The position numbers were made by a program, and so were the translations under genes. A stretch of DNA of 64,000 nt, taken from Romboutsia faecis (lineage in GTDB: Bacteria > Bacillota > Clostridia > Peptostreptococcales > Peptostreptococcaceae). The notes under the pieces were generated by a model. That model was not told the DNA's origin and ran no database searches. It was given only the letters and a program-made list of their open reading frames with translations. Positions 36,850 through 45,722 of this stretch are shown piece by piece. The stretch is taken from NCBI RefSeq assembly GCF_014323405.1, contig NZ_JACRWE010000007.1, forward strand, positions 61,622 through 125,621, written 5' to 3'. Numbering within the stretch: the stretch's first letter is position 1; the number at the start of each line of letters is the position of its first letter.

Positions 36850-38124
36850 TTAAGCAACATTAGCTTCAGAAGTTTCTTGTTTCTTAACAATATTTAATTT
36901 TTGCATTCCAGCAGAAGATACTATTAGTGATAAGTATGCTAATATTATAGCAGCCAATATTACGTACCAAGCTACAGTATATCCAGCTTTATCAACAACA
37001 ACTCCGAATGCTGATGAACCAAATGCAAATCCTATACCGAATACTAATTGAACTAGACCTAATATTCCAGCGTACTCTTTATTACCGAATAATTCTCCAG
37101 TAAGTAAAGCTGGTCCCATTATATAAGCGAATACTGATAATCCTTTAAGTACCGCGAATACGTAAGCAAGTGGAGTTATATTTATAGCATATATTAATGC
37201 TAAATCAGAAATAGCAACTATGACACCTGCTACGATAAGCATTTTAGTAGATCCTAATTTATCGAATAGTGTTCCCCCAACTAAGTTACCAGCAAGAGAA
37301 CATATAGCGAATAATGATCCTATTATACCAACGTTTACAGCATGATTTTGATGTAAATATGCTGGGTATTGAACTGATAATGCAGAAACATATATACCAA
37401 CGAAGAAATACCCTATAGCTAAGAATTTGAAGTATTTAGTAGACATAGCTTCTTTAACTGTATATCCCCAAGTAGAACTTATTTTAGTAACAGATTCATT
37501 ATTACCTTTACTTGTTACTATTTCAGAACTATCTTTAGGCATTCTTATCATGAATAATATTAATGGTATAGCAACTACTAATCCGAATACACCAAATCCT
37601 ATGTAAGAAGCTTTGTATCCGAAATTATCTAAAGCGTATATAACTAAAGATTGTAAGAATATATTTCCTATAGAACCACCAGCCATAGCCATACCTAAAG
37701 CTTTACCTCTACTAGCGCTATCAAACCAAGCATTTATTAATAAAGGTACTCCTATTGCAGATAGTATTGCAGCTCCCATTTGCATTATAGCAGCCACAAC
37801 GTAGAATTGCCATGGAGTTTGACATAAAGAGAATGCAGCGAAACTACCACAACCTAAAATTGCTCCAGCGATATATAAACCTTTTAAGTTGAATTTATCG
37901 AATAATTTTCCTATAAATGGCGAACAAAAAGCAGATACTATAGTTCCTAATGAGAATATTAGAGAGAAACTTGTTATAGTAAATCCTAAGTTCTTATCAG
38001 CAATTACATAATGCATGAACTGTGGTTGTAAGTTTGCCATTACACCATATGGTATAGCTTGTATTAGCATGCAAGTAACAACTATTGCCCAACCATAAGC
38101 GAATTTCTTATTTTGTTTAGTCAT
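36850..38124 (-). CDS. OFA-family MFS transporter (paralogue 2 of 4)
   Basis: A 424-residue, 12-helix OFA-type transporter: KKFAYGWAIVVTCMLIQAIPYGVMANL at the N-terminus, AGGSIGNIFLQ in helix 5 region and GGTLFDKLGS in a later loop. Start is ATG with GGAGAGGGT upstream. It is divergent from the amidohydrolase gene and shares with it a control region carrying two copies of TGTAAATAGGCG, so both genes are probably co-regulated and the transporter may carry the amidohydrolase substrate or product. Confidence 0.88.
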   Translation of the reverse strand: MTKQNKKFAYGWAIVVTCMLIQAIPYGVMANLQPQFMHYVIADKNLGFTITSFSLIFSLGTIVSAFCSPFIGKLFDKFNLKGLYIAGAILGCGSFAAFSLCQTPWQFYVVAAIMQMGAAILSAIGVPLLINAWFDSASRGKALGMAMAGGSIGNIFLQSLVIYALDNFGYKASYIGFGVFGLVVAIPLILFMIRMPKDSSEIVTSKGNNESVTKISSTWGYTVKEAMSTKYFKFLAIGYFFVGIYVSALSVQYPAYLHQNHAVNVGIIGSLFAICSLAGNLVGGTLFDKLGSTKMLIVAGVIVAISDLALIYAINITPLAYVFAVLKGLSVFAYIMGPALLTGELFGNKEYAGILGLVQLVFGIGFAFGSSAFGVVVDKAGYTVAWYVILAAIILAYLSLIVSSAGMQKLNIVKKQETSEANVA

Positions 38125-38270
38125 GAGACCCTCTCCTTTGATTAATTAATAAAAATACATATTTAAAAATATAAATATTCTAATTAAATATTCCGCTAAA
38201 AATAACAGATGAATAAAATATTTAATCATTAATAAAAATAAAAAAGTAAATAATAACATTGAAAATGTCG

Positions 38271-38304
38271 TGAGTTGTAAATAGGCGTCGAATTATACAA
38301 CTCA
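38271..38304. promoter_or_regulatory. Palindromic operator-like element A1
   Basis: Nine-base arms TGAGTTGTA and TACAACTCA around a 16-base centre containing AATAGGCG. Positioned just downstream of the transporter promoter -10 box on the minus strand. Confidence 0.55.
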
Positions 38305-38504
38305 TGTTTAATAATAGCACTAAGAAAAGATAAAAATCAAGAAAAAATGAAAAAATGGATTTATTTTTGAGGAAAAAGATTATTTTTAGTCAAAAGTTGA
38401 AAAATGAATCAAAATTTGAAAATGTTAATAAGGAAATTTGATGGAAACAATTTCTTTAAAATAAAAAGCATTGACTTTATGTATTGTTAATTGATAAACT
38501 AAAA

Positions 38505-38540
38505 ATGTAAATAGGCGATTTTTAAGATTATACAATTCAA
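38505..38540. promoter_or_regulatory. Operator-like element A2
   Basis: Shares TGTAAATAGGCG and ATTATACAA with element A1 and sits ~5 bases after the -10 box of the amidohydrolase promoter. Confidence 0.5.
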
Positions 38541-38910
38541 ACTTTATAGATATAAAGTAAATATAATTTATAAAATGATTAAATTTTATATTAAATATTT
38601 ACTAATTTTTATAAGGTTTACATTCATGTATTATTTTAAAAATTGCCTATTTTTTATTAGGTTTGAATTTAGAGTGATATGTGTAAATATTTGTCGTATA
38701 TTTTTTAATTTCATATATTGGTTAGTGTATATAAGTAAAAATAATGTATTTACATTAACGATATTTACATTCGAGAGTTGAGAGAGTATCAAATTATAAT
38801 GTGTTTGGAAATATTAGGAGAACATCGTTCAAATGCTGAAGTTGACTAATATATACAAAAATAATGTTAAAATATACTCTTCATCAACACGCAAATAAGG
38901 AGAGAATACT

Positions 38911-40548
38911 ATGCAAAAAACTATTTATTTTAATGGAAATGTTATAACGGTAGACGAAAATAACTCTATAGCTCAAGCTGTTTTAGTAGAAGATGGAAGA
39001 ATAATTAAAGTTGGAACTAATGATGAAGTTCTAGCTATAAAAGATGAAAATACTAATATTGTTGATCTAGAAAATAAAACGATGGTTCCAGGATTTATAG
39101 ACCCTCATGGTCATATAGCAGCTATATCTCAAACATTGTTATTGGTTCAACTTGGAGATGCTACTTCAGTTGAAGAAGTAAAACAAAGATTAAGAGATTA
39201 TATAGCAAATACTAAATTACCTGAAGGTGCTTGGGTAATAGGATTTGGATATGATAATACTAAATTCGAAGATAAAGAACATCCAACTAAATTTGATTTA
39301 GATGATGTAAGTACAGAAGTAGGAATATATTGTACTCATGCATCAGGACATTTAGCTGTTACTAATTCATTTGGTTTAGAAGCTTACGGATATGCAGGAA
39401 CTGACTATGTAGTACCAGAGGGTGGAGTTGTCCAAACTGTAAGTCCTGACTCAAGAGAGGCTAATGGAATATTAGAAGAAAATGCAATAATGGCAGAAGA
39501 GAAAAAGGGTATAGTTCCAGCTCCTCAATTTGAACAAGTTTTAGATAGTTTGGTTAAAGCTCAAGACTTATATGCTCAGTTAGGTATAACAACAGCTCAA
39601 GATGCAAGTTTAGACCTAGGATATGATCAAATGTTAACGGTAGCAGGTCAAATGGGTAAATTAAAAATAGACATATTAGGATATGCTTTAATGCCTTTCA
39701 CGGAAAAGTTAATGAAGACAAATGAAGGAACTCCAAAAAGAGAATATGTAAACCACTATAAAATTGGTGGAGGAAAGACTTTCTTAGATGGTTCCCCTCA
39801 AGGAAAAACTGCATGGTTAACTCAACCATACTATGAAGCTCCAGAAGGTGAATCTGCAGATTATCTTGGATATCCTACTCAAACTGATGAAGACATGATA
39901 TCATACTACAAAATGTGTATAGAAAATAACTGGCAAGTTCATACTCACTCAAATGGAGATGCTGCGATAGATCAGTTCTTAAGATGTTATGAAAAAGCTT
40001 TAGAATTAACTGGTAATACAACTAAGAAAACAGACTTAAGACCTGTGTTAGTTCACTGTCAAGCGATAAGAAAAGACCAACTTAAGAAAATGGCTGAATT
40101 AGGAGCTGAGCCAACATTCTTCAACGATCATGTTTGGTTCTGGGGAGATTATCACTATGAATCAGTATTTGGGCCAGAAAGAGCTCAAAATATATCACCA
40201 CTTGGCTGGGCATTAGAAGAGGGTCTAAAGTTTACTATACATCAAGATCCACCAGTAAAAATGCCAGATCAAATATTGGGTATGCATAATGCAGTAAATA
40301 GAAAAACTCAATCAGGAAGAGTATTAGGAAAACAACATAAAATATCTCCATTAGAAGCATTAAAGGCCGTAACTATAAATGGTGCTTATCAATACTTCGA
40401 AGAAGATATAAAAGGAAGTATAGAGGAAGGTAAATACGCTGACTTCGTAATACTTGACAAGAATATCTTAGATGTTAATCCAGAAGAAATAAAAAATATA
40501 AAAGTTCTTGAGACAATAAAAGAGGGAACTACTATATTTAAAGCATAA
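38911..40548 (+). CDS. YtcJ-like amidohydrolase (amidohydrolase_3 family)
   Basis: A 545-residue metal-dependent hydrolase. The N-terminal beta-sandwich (IYFNGNVITVDENNSIAQAVLVEDGRI) leads to the barrel with the metal motif PGFIDPHGHI; further ligands are likely in WQVHTHSNGDAAID, VLVHCQAI and the C-terminal FTIHQDPPVKMPDQ. The C-terminus closes with GSIEEGKYADFVILDKN, as in related deaminases and dihydroorotase-like enzymes. Relatives include N-substituted formamide deformylase and YtcJ, which cleave amide or formamide bonds. Start is ATG after AAGGAGAG. With neighbouring amino-acid and carboxylate transporters it could release an amino compound from an N-acyl form; this is inferred. Confidence 0.87.
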   Translation: MQKTIYFNGNVITVDENNSIAQAVLVEDGRIIKVGTNDEVLAIKDENTNIVDLENKTMVPGFIDPHGHIAAISQTLLLVQLGDATSVEEVKQRLRDYIANTKLPEGAWVIGFGYDNTKFEDKEHPTKFDLDDVSTEVGIYCTHASGHLAVTNSFGLEAYGYAGTDYVVPEGGVVQTVSPDSREANGILEENAIMAEEKKGIVPAPQFEQVLDSLVKAQDLYAQLGITTAQDASLDLGYDQMLTVAGQMGKLKIDILGYALMPFTEKLMKTNEGTPKREYVNHYKIGGGKTFLDGSPQGKTAWLTQPYYEAPEGESADYLGYPTQTDEDMISYYKMCIENNWQVHTHSNGDAAIDQFLRCYEKALELTGNTTKKTDLRPVLVHCQAIRKDQLKKMAELGAEPTFFNDHVWFWGDYHYESVFGPERAQNISPLGWALEEGLKFTIHQDPPVKMPDQILGMHNAVNRKTQSGRVLGKQHKISPLEALKAVTINGAYQYFEEDIKGSIEEGKYADFVILDKNILDVNPEEIKNIKVLETIKEGTTIFKA

Positions 40549-40565
40549 TATTGAATATTTCAAAT

Positions 40566-40600
40566 AAAAAAACCTACACTATATAGTGTAGGTTTTTTAT
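40566..40600. terminator. Bidirectional terminator
   Basis: AAAAAACCTACACTATATAG pairs within itself and with TGTAGGTTTTTT; a palindromic stem identical in its CCTACACT core to the terminator at 36.8 kb. Confidence 0.92.
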
Positions 40601-40615
40601 TTGAAGTAACTAAAA

Positions 40616-41929
40616 CTAAACTATTTTTTTTGTTTCAGTTACATTTAATTCTTTATTAGATTTTAATATTGAACTTGTAGATATTAATAGCCCGCCATAC
40701 GCTATAACAGCATATATCATTGTAAATATCCATCCAGTAGTAAATCCGCTTTTATCAACTACCATACCAAATAATGTAGACCCGGATGCAAATCCAACTG
40801 CAAAGAATATTTGAACTACGCCTAGTATAGTACCAAACTCTTTATTTCCAAATAAGGCTCCTGTTAAGTAAGAAGGGCCTATAATATAAGCAAACATAGA
40901 TATACCTAAGCATACTGCAAATACATATCCAAGAGCGTTTATTTGAGGTGTGAATATCAATGAGAATCCACAAACTATAACTAATAAACCAGCTAATAAA
41001 AGTGACTTTGTCGTACCTAATTTATCGAATAATACACCACCAAATAAGTTACCAAAGATTGAAACAAATGCAAATAATGAGCCTATATTAGCTACGAACT
41101 GAGGTCCTATTTCTAAGCTGTTAAAGTATGCATAGAATTGAAGAGACATACCACCTACATATAAGCCGACAAATATAAATGATATAGCAAATACCCAGAA
41201 GAATTTATTTTTAGTTACTTCTGCGAAAGTATACCCCCAGCTAGATGTCGTTTTAGATTCATTGCTTTTTTTATTTTTAGAAACATTAGCATTTAATTCA
41301 GCTTGAGATTTTGGTAATCTTATAAGGAACAATGCTACAGGTATTGCAACTACAGCTGCAATTATACCAAATCTTAAATAAGCTCCAGAATAACCTACTG
41401 AAGGATCGTTAAGCCATCTAGATGCTATTTGTTGAAGGAATATATTCCCTAGACCTCCACCAGAGAAAGCTATACCCATAGCTATTCCTTTGTTTTCTGT
41501 AAACCAACTATTTATAAGTAAAGGAACACCAATAGAAGAAATAATTGCTGATCCAACTTGAACTAATGCAGATATTGCATAATAAGCATATATATTTCCT
41601 CCAGCGAATGAATATAAACTGAATCCACCGCCAAGTAATAGTATACCTAATATATAAAGTACTTTTACGTTTGTATTAGGTTTAGAGAATAGTTTCCCTA
41701 CAAATGGAGAACATATTGCAGATACTACAGTACCTATAGTAAATACTAGTGAAAATTGAGTTAAGGTAAATCCTTCACCTTTCATTACAAAGTTTGTGAA
41801 TGCAGGTTGAATATTAGCTGCTATACTGAATGGTACGGCTTGAATAATCATACAAGCTGCGACAATTATCCAACCATAAAAAAATGTTTTCTTAGTTATT
41901 TTAGTACTACTTTCCATAGTAAATATCAC
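40616..41929 (-). CDS. OFA-family MFS transporter (paralogue 3 of 4)
   Basis: A 437-residue, 12-helix OFA-type transporter with KTFFYGWIIVAACMIIQAVPFSIAANI, GGGLGNIFLQQIASRWLNDPSVGYSGAYLRFG and GGVLFDKLGT. It is most similar by eye to paralogue 1 (both have the NDPxxGYxGAYLRFG and NVxKK-type loop). An in-frame ATG at 41917 gives an almost equal product; the longer start at 41929 follows GAAGGTGAT. It is divergent from the helix-turn-helix regulator gene and has a TTGGCGAACAATATATAAC element 20 bases before its start. Confidence 0.88.
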   Translation of the reverse strand: MIFTMESSTKITKKTFFYGWIIVAACMIIQAVPFSIAANIQPAFTNFVMKGEGFTLTQFSLVFTIGTVVSAICSPFVGKLFSKPNTNVKVLYILGILLLGGGFSLYSFAGGNIYAYYAISALVQVGSAIISSIGVPLLINSWFTENKGIAMGIAFSGGGLGNIFLQQIASRWLNDPSVGYSGAYLRFGIIAAVVAIPVALFLIRLPKSQAELNANVSKNKKSNESKTTSSWGYTFAEVTKNKFFWVFAISFIFVGLYVGGMSLQFYAYFNSLEIGPQFVANIGSLFAFVSIFGNLFGGVLFDKLGTTKSLLLAGLLVIVCGFSLIFTPQINALGYVFAVCLGISMFAYIIGPSYLTGALFGNKEFGTILGVVQIFFAVGFASGSTLFGMVVDKSGFTTGWIFTMIYAVIAYGGLLISTSSILKSNKELNVTETKKIV

Positions 41930-41948
41930 CTTCTATTGTTAGAGTTTG

Positions 41949-41969
41949 TTGGCGAACAATATATAACAA
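41949..41969. promoter_or_regulatory. Operator-like element B1
   Basis: A 21-base element beginning TTGGCGAACAATATATAAC, repeated perfectly at 43927-43947. Here it is flanked by TTTGTT and AACAAA, giving a 14-base-spaced inverted repeat. Confidence 0.55.
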
Positions 41970-42101
41970 ATTTCAAAAGAAATAATATACAAGGTTAACG
42001 TATAAATCTTAATAAACAAAACGATAATTATGTTTATCAAGATAGATTAATCAATACATTAACTATAACATCATTCGACATAATAAAACAAAGGAGGTAA
42101 A

Positions 42102-42125
42102 ATGAATTTGATTGAATTAAATTGA
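42102..42125 (+). other. Possible seven-codon leader ORF
   Basis: ATG AAT TTG ATT GAA TTA AAT TGA (MNLIELN) follows AAAGGAGGTAAA, the best Shine-Dalgarno sequence in the region. It lies 150 bases before the regulator gene. It may be a leader peptide, a decayed gene start, or chance. Confidence 0.3.
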
Positions 42126-42277
42126 GTCAATAAATTCACTTTTGTATAAATAAATTGATAACGTGATTATATAGGATTTTATAGCAAGTTGTATATATAA
42201 GTCATCTATGCTATTATGATTAAAAATATATGACCTGGTTATACCTATTATTGATAATAAGGAGATGGAAATTACAT

Positions 42278-43783
42278 ATGCAGGAGATGGAATTTGGTAG
42301 ACTAATTGAAAAAATAATTCAGTTTTCAGGACAAAAGAATTACTCTTTAGCTGTAGAGTTGGGATATGATGTTTCTTATATAAGTAAATGGGTAAATTCG
42401 ACGATGTTACCTACAGTTAAAAACATCAAAAATATTTGTAATATAACTGCAAACTTTGTAGTGAATTCGGCAACCGAATCATCTAAAGATGAGATATTAA
42501 ATTACTTTGATGTATCTATAGATAAAAGTGATGATAAAAATAAAATTTTAAAAGAAACAATAGAAGAAAAATTAAATGATGCTTATATATACAGCTATAA
42601 CAAGTATAATAAAAAATCTTACAATAAGGATAACTCTGAGTTAAATGGTATAATAGATATAAACCCAAGACTTAGAAAAAGACATTTAGAGAAAGAACTA
42701 TCTAGTTTTTTACAAGGAACAGATAAACCGGATATATTTATACTTTGTGATTTATTCTCTTTAAATAAAGAAGATAAGGTTAATATAGCAGGATTTAGGA
42801 AAGGTGTTAGTTCTGAGTTTAAAAATGGAAAGATTAGATTTTTAATTAGCTTTGATGATACAGTAGATGATGTTATATTCAATATTGAGTTGTTTCTAAG
42901 AATGATAACTAGCTCCAATAAGGCTGAATTTGAGTTATATAGTTGCGACTTTTCAGCGAATACATTGATACTTGTAGTCAAGGATAAATGTTTCCATTCA
43001 GCTATCTATGATAAAACAAATAAATGTCTTTTTACATCTACATCTACAGATAATGCTGTAATAGATGAAATGTACGATACTCTAGATGAAATGGCAAATA
43101 CACAGAGTAGGTCGACTTTTTCAGAACTTACACCAGAAGAAATGATATTAAGTCAAAACTATATGAGTTACGTTATGGGTAAGGATTTAAAATGGTTAAT
43201 GGGTAATATGAATCAATTACTAATGCCTAGTGATTTATTTTTTGAAATAGGAGAAAGTGTATTTGGGAATTATCCAGATGTATTAAGTAGATTAAAAAGA
43301 ATAGATGCGATACTTCAAAATGCAACATATAATTCAGAAATAGATATACTACTTTATCAATCTGCTCTTGAAAAATATGTAATTAATGGAGAGGCTAATT
43401 TTTTTAATATACCAGTAAAACTAACTATAAATCAAAGAGAGAGGCATTTAGCATATATTCAAGAATTATTAGAAAGAGAAAATATAAGATTTAAAACTAT
43501 TGAAAATTCACTTGTTGAAGATTTTAAAAAGGATGAAAATACCTCTGTTTACTTATCTAAAAATATAAGCTTTTTAAAAGTTGATGCAAATAACAAAGAT
43601 AATGATTATTTAATTGTAAAAGACAAGAACTTGAGTAAGATATTTGATACATTCTATGAAGAAATTTGGACTAATAGGAAAGACGTAGTTCAAGAGGATA
43701 TAGAGGAAAATAAAAAGATAATATCTGACTGCTTAAATTACACTAGGATATTAAGTAATAATATGGAATTTTATAGAAAATAA
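42278..43783 (+). CDS. Large helix-turn-helix regulator, unknown C-terminal domain (paralogue 1 of 2)
   Basis: A 501-residue protein. The first ~65 residues form a lambda-repressor-like helix-turn-helix (FGRLIEKIIQFSGQKNYSLAVELGYDVSYISKWVNSTMLPTVKNIKNI). The remaining ~440 residues match nothing I recognise; they start with an acidic/lysine-rich linker and contain alternating strands and helices, ending FDTFYEEIWTNRKDVV and a helical tail. No membrane segment. I start at ATG 42278 (AAGGAG 14 bases before); an upstream in-frame ATG lies within the promoter. It sits between an OFA transporter and an AGCS symporter whose control regions share an identical 21-base element, so it probably regulates both. 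Confidence 0.75.
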   Translation: MQEMEFGRLIEKIIQFSGQKNYSLAVELGYDVSYISKWVNSTMLPTVKNIKNICNITANFVVNSATESSKDEILNYFDVSIDKSDDKNKILKETIEEKLNDAYIYSYNKYNKKSYNKDNSELNGIIDINPRLRKRHLEKELSSFLQGTDKPDIFILCDLFSLNKEDKVNIAGFRKGVSSEFKNGKIRFLISFDDTVDDVIFNIELFLRMITSSNKAEFELYSCDFSANTLILVVKDKCFHSAIYDKTNKCLFTSTSTDNAVIDEMYDTLDEMANTQSRSTFSELTPEEMILSQNYMSYVMGKDLKWLMGNMNQLLMPSDLFFEIGESVFGNYPDVLSRLKRIDAILQNATYNSEIDILLYQSALEKYVINGEANFFNIPVKLTINQRERHLAYIQELLERENIRFKTIENSLVEDFKKDENTSVYLSKNISFLKVDANNKDNDYLIVKDKNLSKIFDTFYEEIWTNRKDVVQEDIEENKKIISDCLNYTRILSNNMEFYRK

Positions 43784-43888
43784 AATGAAAATTTATAATA
43801 ATATTAATAAACTATATATATAATAGGAAGGCTTTTTTTAACAAAAAAATATTTAATTAGACAAATAAAAAAACAATGTGACAAATGC

Positions 43889-43917
43889 TTGACAATTACT
43901 ACATGGATTGATAAAAT
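43889..43917 (+). promoter_or_regulatory. Sigma-A promoter of the second AGCS symporter
   Basis: -35 TTGACA (43889-43894), 17-base spacer, -10 TAAAAT (43912-43917). It implies a leader of ~280 bases. Confidence 0.8.
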
Positions 43918-43926
43918 CAAACTGAA

Positions 43927-43947
43927 TTGGCGAACAATATATAACAA
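43927..43947. promoter_or_regulatory. Operator-like element B2
   Basis: Perfect 21-base copy of the element at 41949-41969, placed at the expected transcription start of the symporter gene, a position suited to repression. Confidence 0.6.
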
Positions 43948-44206
43948 GATATACTAGTAAAAGATACGGATGTAAGATTGATAAGACGAATAGTATAGGA
44001 ATAATTTATTAATCTTAAGTTTATAAATTAATATTTTACAACTTATTGATCTTAGTTGTGTAAATTAAATTTTTACAAATGTAAATGTATGAGTTGAATT
44101 TTCATAAGTTATTTTTTATTTAGTGCAATTATCTTGTTTTTTTATTGATATTTTATTTGATGATTTTTAAATCATAAAACAATAATTATTAAAGGAGACA
44201 AGACGC
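43948..44206 (+). other. Long untranslated leader of the second AGCS symporter
   Basis: About 260 AT-rich bases with short inverted repeats (TTGATCTTAG against TAAGATTGAT-like segments) and TGTAAAT repeats, ending in AAAGGAGACAAG. No known riboswitch or ORF was recognised. Confidence 0.4.
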
Positions 44207-45541
44207 ATGTTACATCAATTAGAAGCCGTAATAACGGGTATTTCTGATGCAGTTTGGCCAGTATTCTTACCATTCATGTTAATAGTTGGTGCATTTACAT
44301 CTATAAGAACTATATTCATGATACAAAAGAAGACTACTAAACCAGCTGGATTAAAATTTAAAAACATAATAGGACCAGCATCTATATCATTAGGTGCGAT
44401 GATAGGTACAGGAGCTATAATAGGGGTTCTTGGTGCTTTATCTAAATTCTATGCTTCAGGAGAAGTAAATGTTGAATCTATGGCTATATGGGCTTTAATA
44501 GGAGCTTGTATAATGGTTCCAGTTTCTTACGCTGAGACTTTAAACTCTAAGATAATGGGTAAAAGTCCAAAGGAATATATAGGTGAATTAATAAATCCTA
44601 AACTAGGAATGGTATACGCTATATGTTTCGTTGCTTTAGCAGTATTCGGATTTGGTGGATTCCAATTCTCTGGTATAGATTCAGTTGCTAAGTTAGTTAC
44701 TGATCAATTTATGGGAATGAACCTTACTTTAGTTCAAAGATATATGTTCATAGTTGTACCAGTAATAGCAGTAGTTGCTGCACTAGTATTATCTAAGAAG
44801 CATGAAATATTCATGAATGCTATGACTTATATGATAGGGACAGCGGTTGCAGGTTACTTCATATTCTTCACATTATTCGTTATAAAAACTTCAGGATATA
44901 TACCTACTTACTTCGCAAATGTATTAGAAGGTATGACTAATCCTGTAAATGGATTCTCAGGAATAATGTTAGGGTTTGTATTAGGTATGCAAAAAGTATT
45001 ACAAACTGCTGAAACTGGTTTAGGGGCATTAGCTATGGCAGCTCAAGAAGCTGATACTCAACCAAGAGAAGCAGCTATGATATCTTTAATACCAACAGTA
45101 GTAACAGTTGTAGTATCTATAGTAGTTACTTCTTATATAGCTTCTTACGGTATAAACGCTGGAATAATAACATTCCAAGGTGGAGCAGCTGAAAGATTAG
45201 CGGAATACTTCGGAACAGCTCAACAAGTAACTGGTATGTTTGGATTAGTTGTATTATGTGCATTTACAGTATTATCTGCATTAACAACTATATTAGGTTC
45301 TTACTACTACATGACAAAGTTATTCAAGCAAAACCATATAAATAAGAATATAGCAATATACTTAGTATTAATAATAGCTGCTGGTACTTTAGCAGTATTC
45401 GGAGCTAACGTAGTATTCGAAGCAGTTGACTTATTATTATTCGTTCTTTGTGGAATAAACGTTACTGCATTAGCTATATTCACAATCAAAAAGTGGAAAG
45501 AATATGTAATAGCTGATAAAGAAGAAAAGAAAATAGCTTAA
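44207..45541 (+). CDS. AGCS-type amino-acid:cation symporter (paralogue 2 of 2)
   Basis: A 444-residue membrane protein closely related to the symporter at 35.5 kb throughout (GPASISLGAMIGTGAIIGVLG, FGFGGFQFSGIDSV, LQTAETGLGALAMAAQEADTQPREAA, DLLLFVLCGINVTALAIFTI). Codon choice is more biased here (many TTC, TAC and GGT/GGA codons), suggesting higher expression than its paralogue. Start is ATG after AAAGGAGACA. It follows the helix-turn-helix regulator but has its own promoter with a B-type operator element. Probable substrate: a small neutral amino acid. Confidence 0.78.
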   Translation: MLHQLEAVITGISDAVWPVFLPFMLIVGAFTSIRTIFMIQKKTTKPAGLKFKNIIGPASISLGAMIGTGAIIGVLGALSKFYASGEVNVESMAIWALIGACIMVPVSYAETLNSKIMGKSPKEYIGELINPKLGMVYAICFVALAVFGFGGFQFSGIDSVAKLVTDQFMGMNLTLVQRYMFIVVPVIAVVAALVLSKKHEIFMNAMTYMIGTAVAGYFIFFTLFVIKTSGYIPTYFANVLEGMTNPVNGFSGIMLGFVLGMQKVLQTAETGLGALAMAAQEADTQPREAAMISLIPTVVTVVVSIVVTSYIASYGINAGIITFQGGAAERLAEYFGTAQQVTGMFGLVVLCAFTVLSALTTILGSYYYMTKLFKQNHINKNIAIYLVLIIAAGTLAVFGANVVFEAVDLLLFVLCGINVTALAIFTIKKWKEYVIADKEEKKIA

Positions 45542-45556
45542 TACTATATTTATATA

Positions 45557-45588
45557 AAGGAGCATCTTGCAAAGGATGCTCTTTATTT
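45557..45588 (+). terminator. Terminator of the second AGCS symporter
   Basis: AGGAGCATC pairs with GGATGCTCT around TTGCAAA, followed by TTATTTG. Confidence 0.8.
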
Positions 45589-45618
45589 GTATAAAAATAT
45601 TTTGAGTGATCATATTTA
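45588..45618 (+). promoter_or_regulatory. Possible forespore sigma (SigG/SigF) promoter before splB
   Basis: TGTATA (45588-45593), 17 bases, CATATTTA (45611-45618), close to the sigma-G pattern TGMATA-N17-18-CATWMTA. splB is forespore-expressed in Bacillus. However a terminator-like hairpin lies between it and splB. Confidence 0.3.
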
Positions 45619-45635
45619 AATATTATAAAATAATT

Positions 45636-45672
45636 AAAAAGTAGACTATTAAAATATAGCCTACTTTTTTTA
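45636..45672 (+). terminator. Second hairpin terminator before splB
   Basis: AAAAAGTAGACTAT pairs with ATAGCCTACTTTTT (13 of 14) around TAAAAT, followed by more T residues. Confidence 0.8.
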
Positions 45673-45722
45673 TATTGGGAAGAATATATGTAAACTAAAA
45701 GTGATACAAAGAGGTGATAAAA

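Larger units (their letters stand above)
38125..38910. promoter_or_regulatory. Divergent control region between OFA transporter and amidohydrolase
   Basis: A 786-base AT-rich gap. A minus-strand promoter (TTGATT at 38335-38340, 18-base spacer, TATTAT at 38311-38316) serves the transporter; a plus-strand one (TTGACT 38471-38476, 18-base spacer, TAAACT 38495-38500) serves the amidohydrolase and implies a leader of ~400 bases. Each is followed directly by an operator-like element: the palindrome TGAGTTGTA-N16-TACAACTCA (38271-38304) and a related copy at 38505-38540. AATGTAAA or its complement TTTACATT occurs at 38504, 38617, 38749 and 38764. A 68-codon frame at 38575 has no Shine-Dalgarno sequence and is not called. 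Confidence 0.55.
41930..42277. promoter_or_regulatory. Divergent control region between OFA transporter and regulator
   Basis: Contains element B1 (41949-41969), a short frame with a perfect ribosome-binding site (42102-42125) and a promoter for the regulator: -35 TTGTAT (42189-42194), 17-base spacer, -10 TATTAT (42212-42217). The transporter promoter could not be fixed. Confidence 0.5.

Noticed and set aside
38575..38781. 68-codon frame in the leader of the amidohydrolase
   Set aside because: Phe/Ile/Tyr-rich translation of AT-rich DNA without a Shine-Dalgarno sequence; treated as non-coding leader.
35461..45541. Composite transposon carrying the transporter island
   Set aside because: The paralogous pairs could suggest mobilisation, but no transposase, terminal inverted repeats or target duplications were seen.
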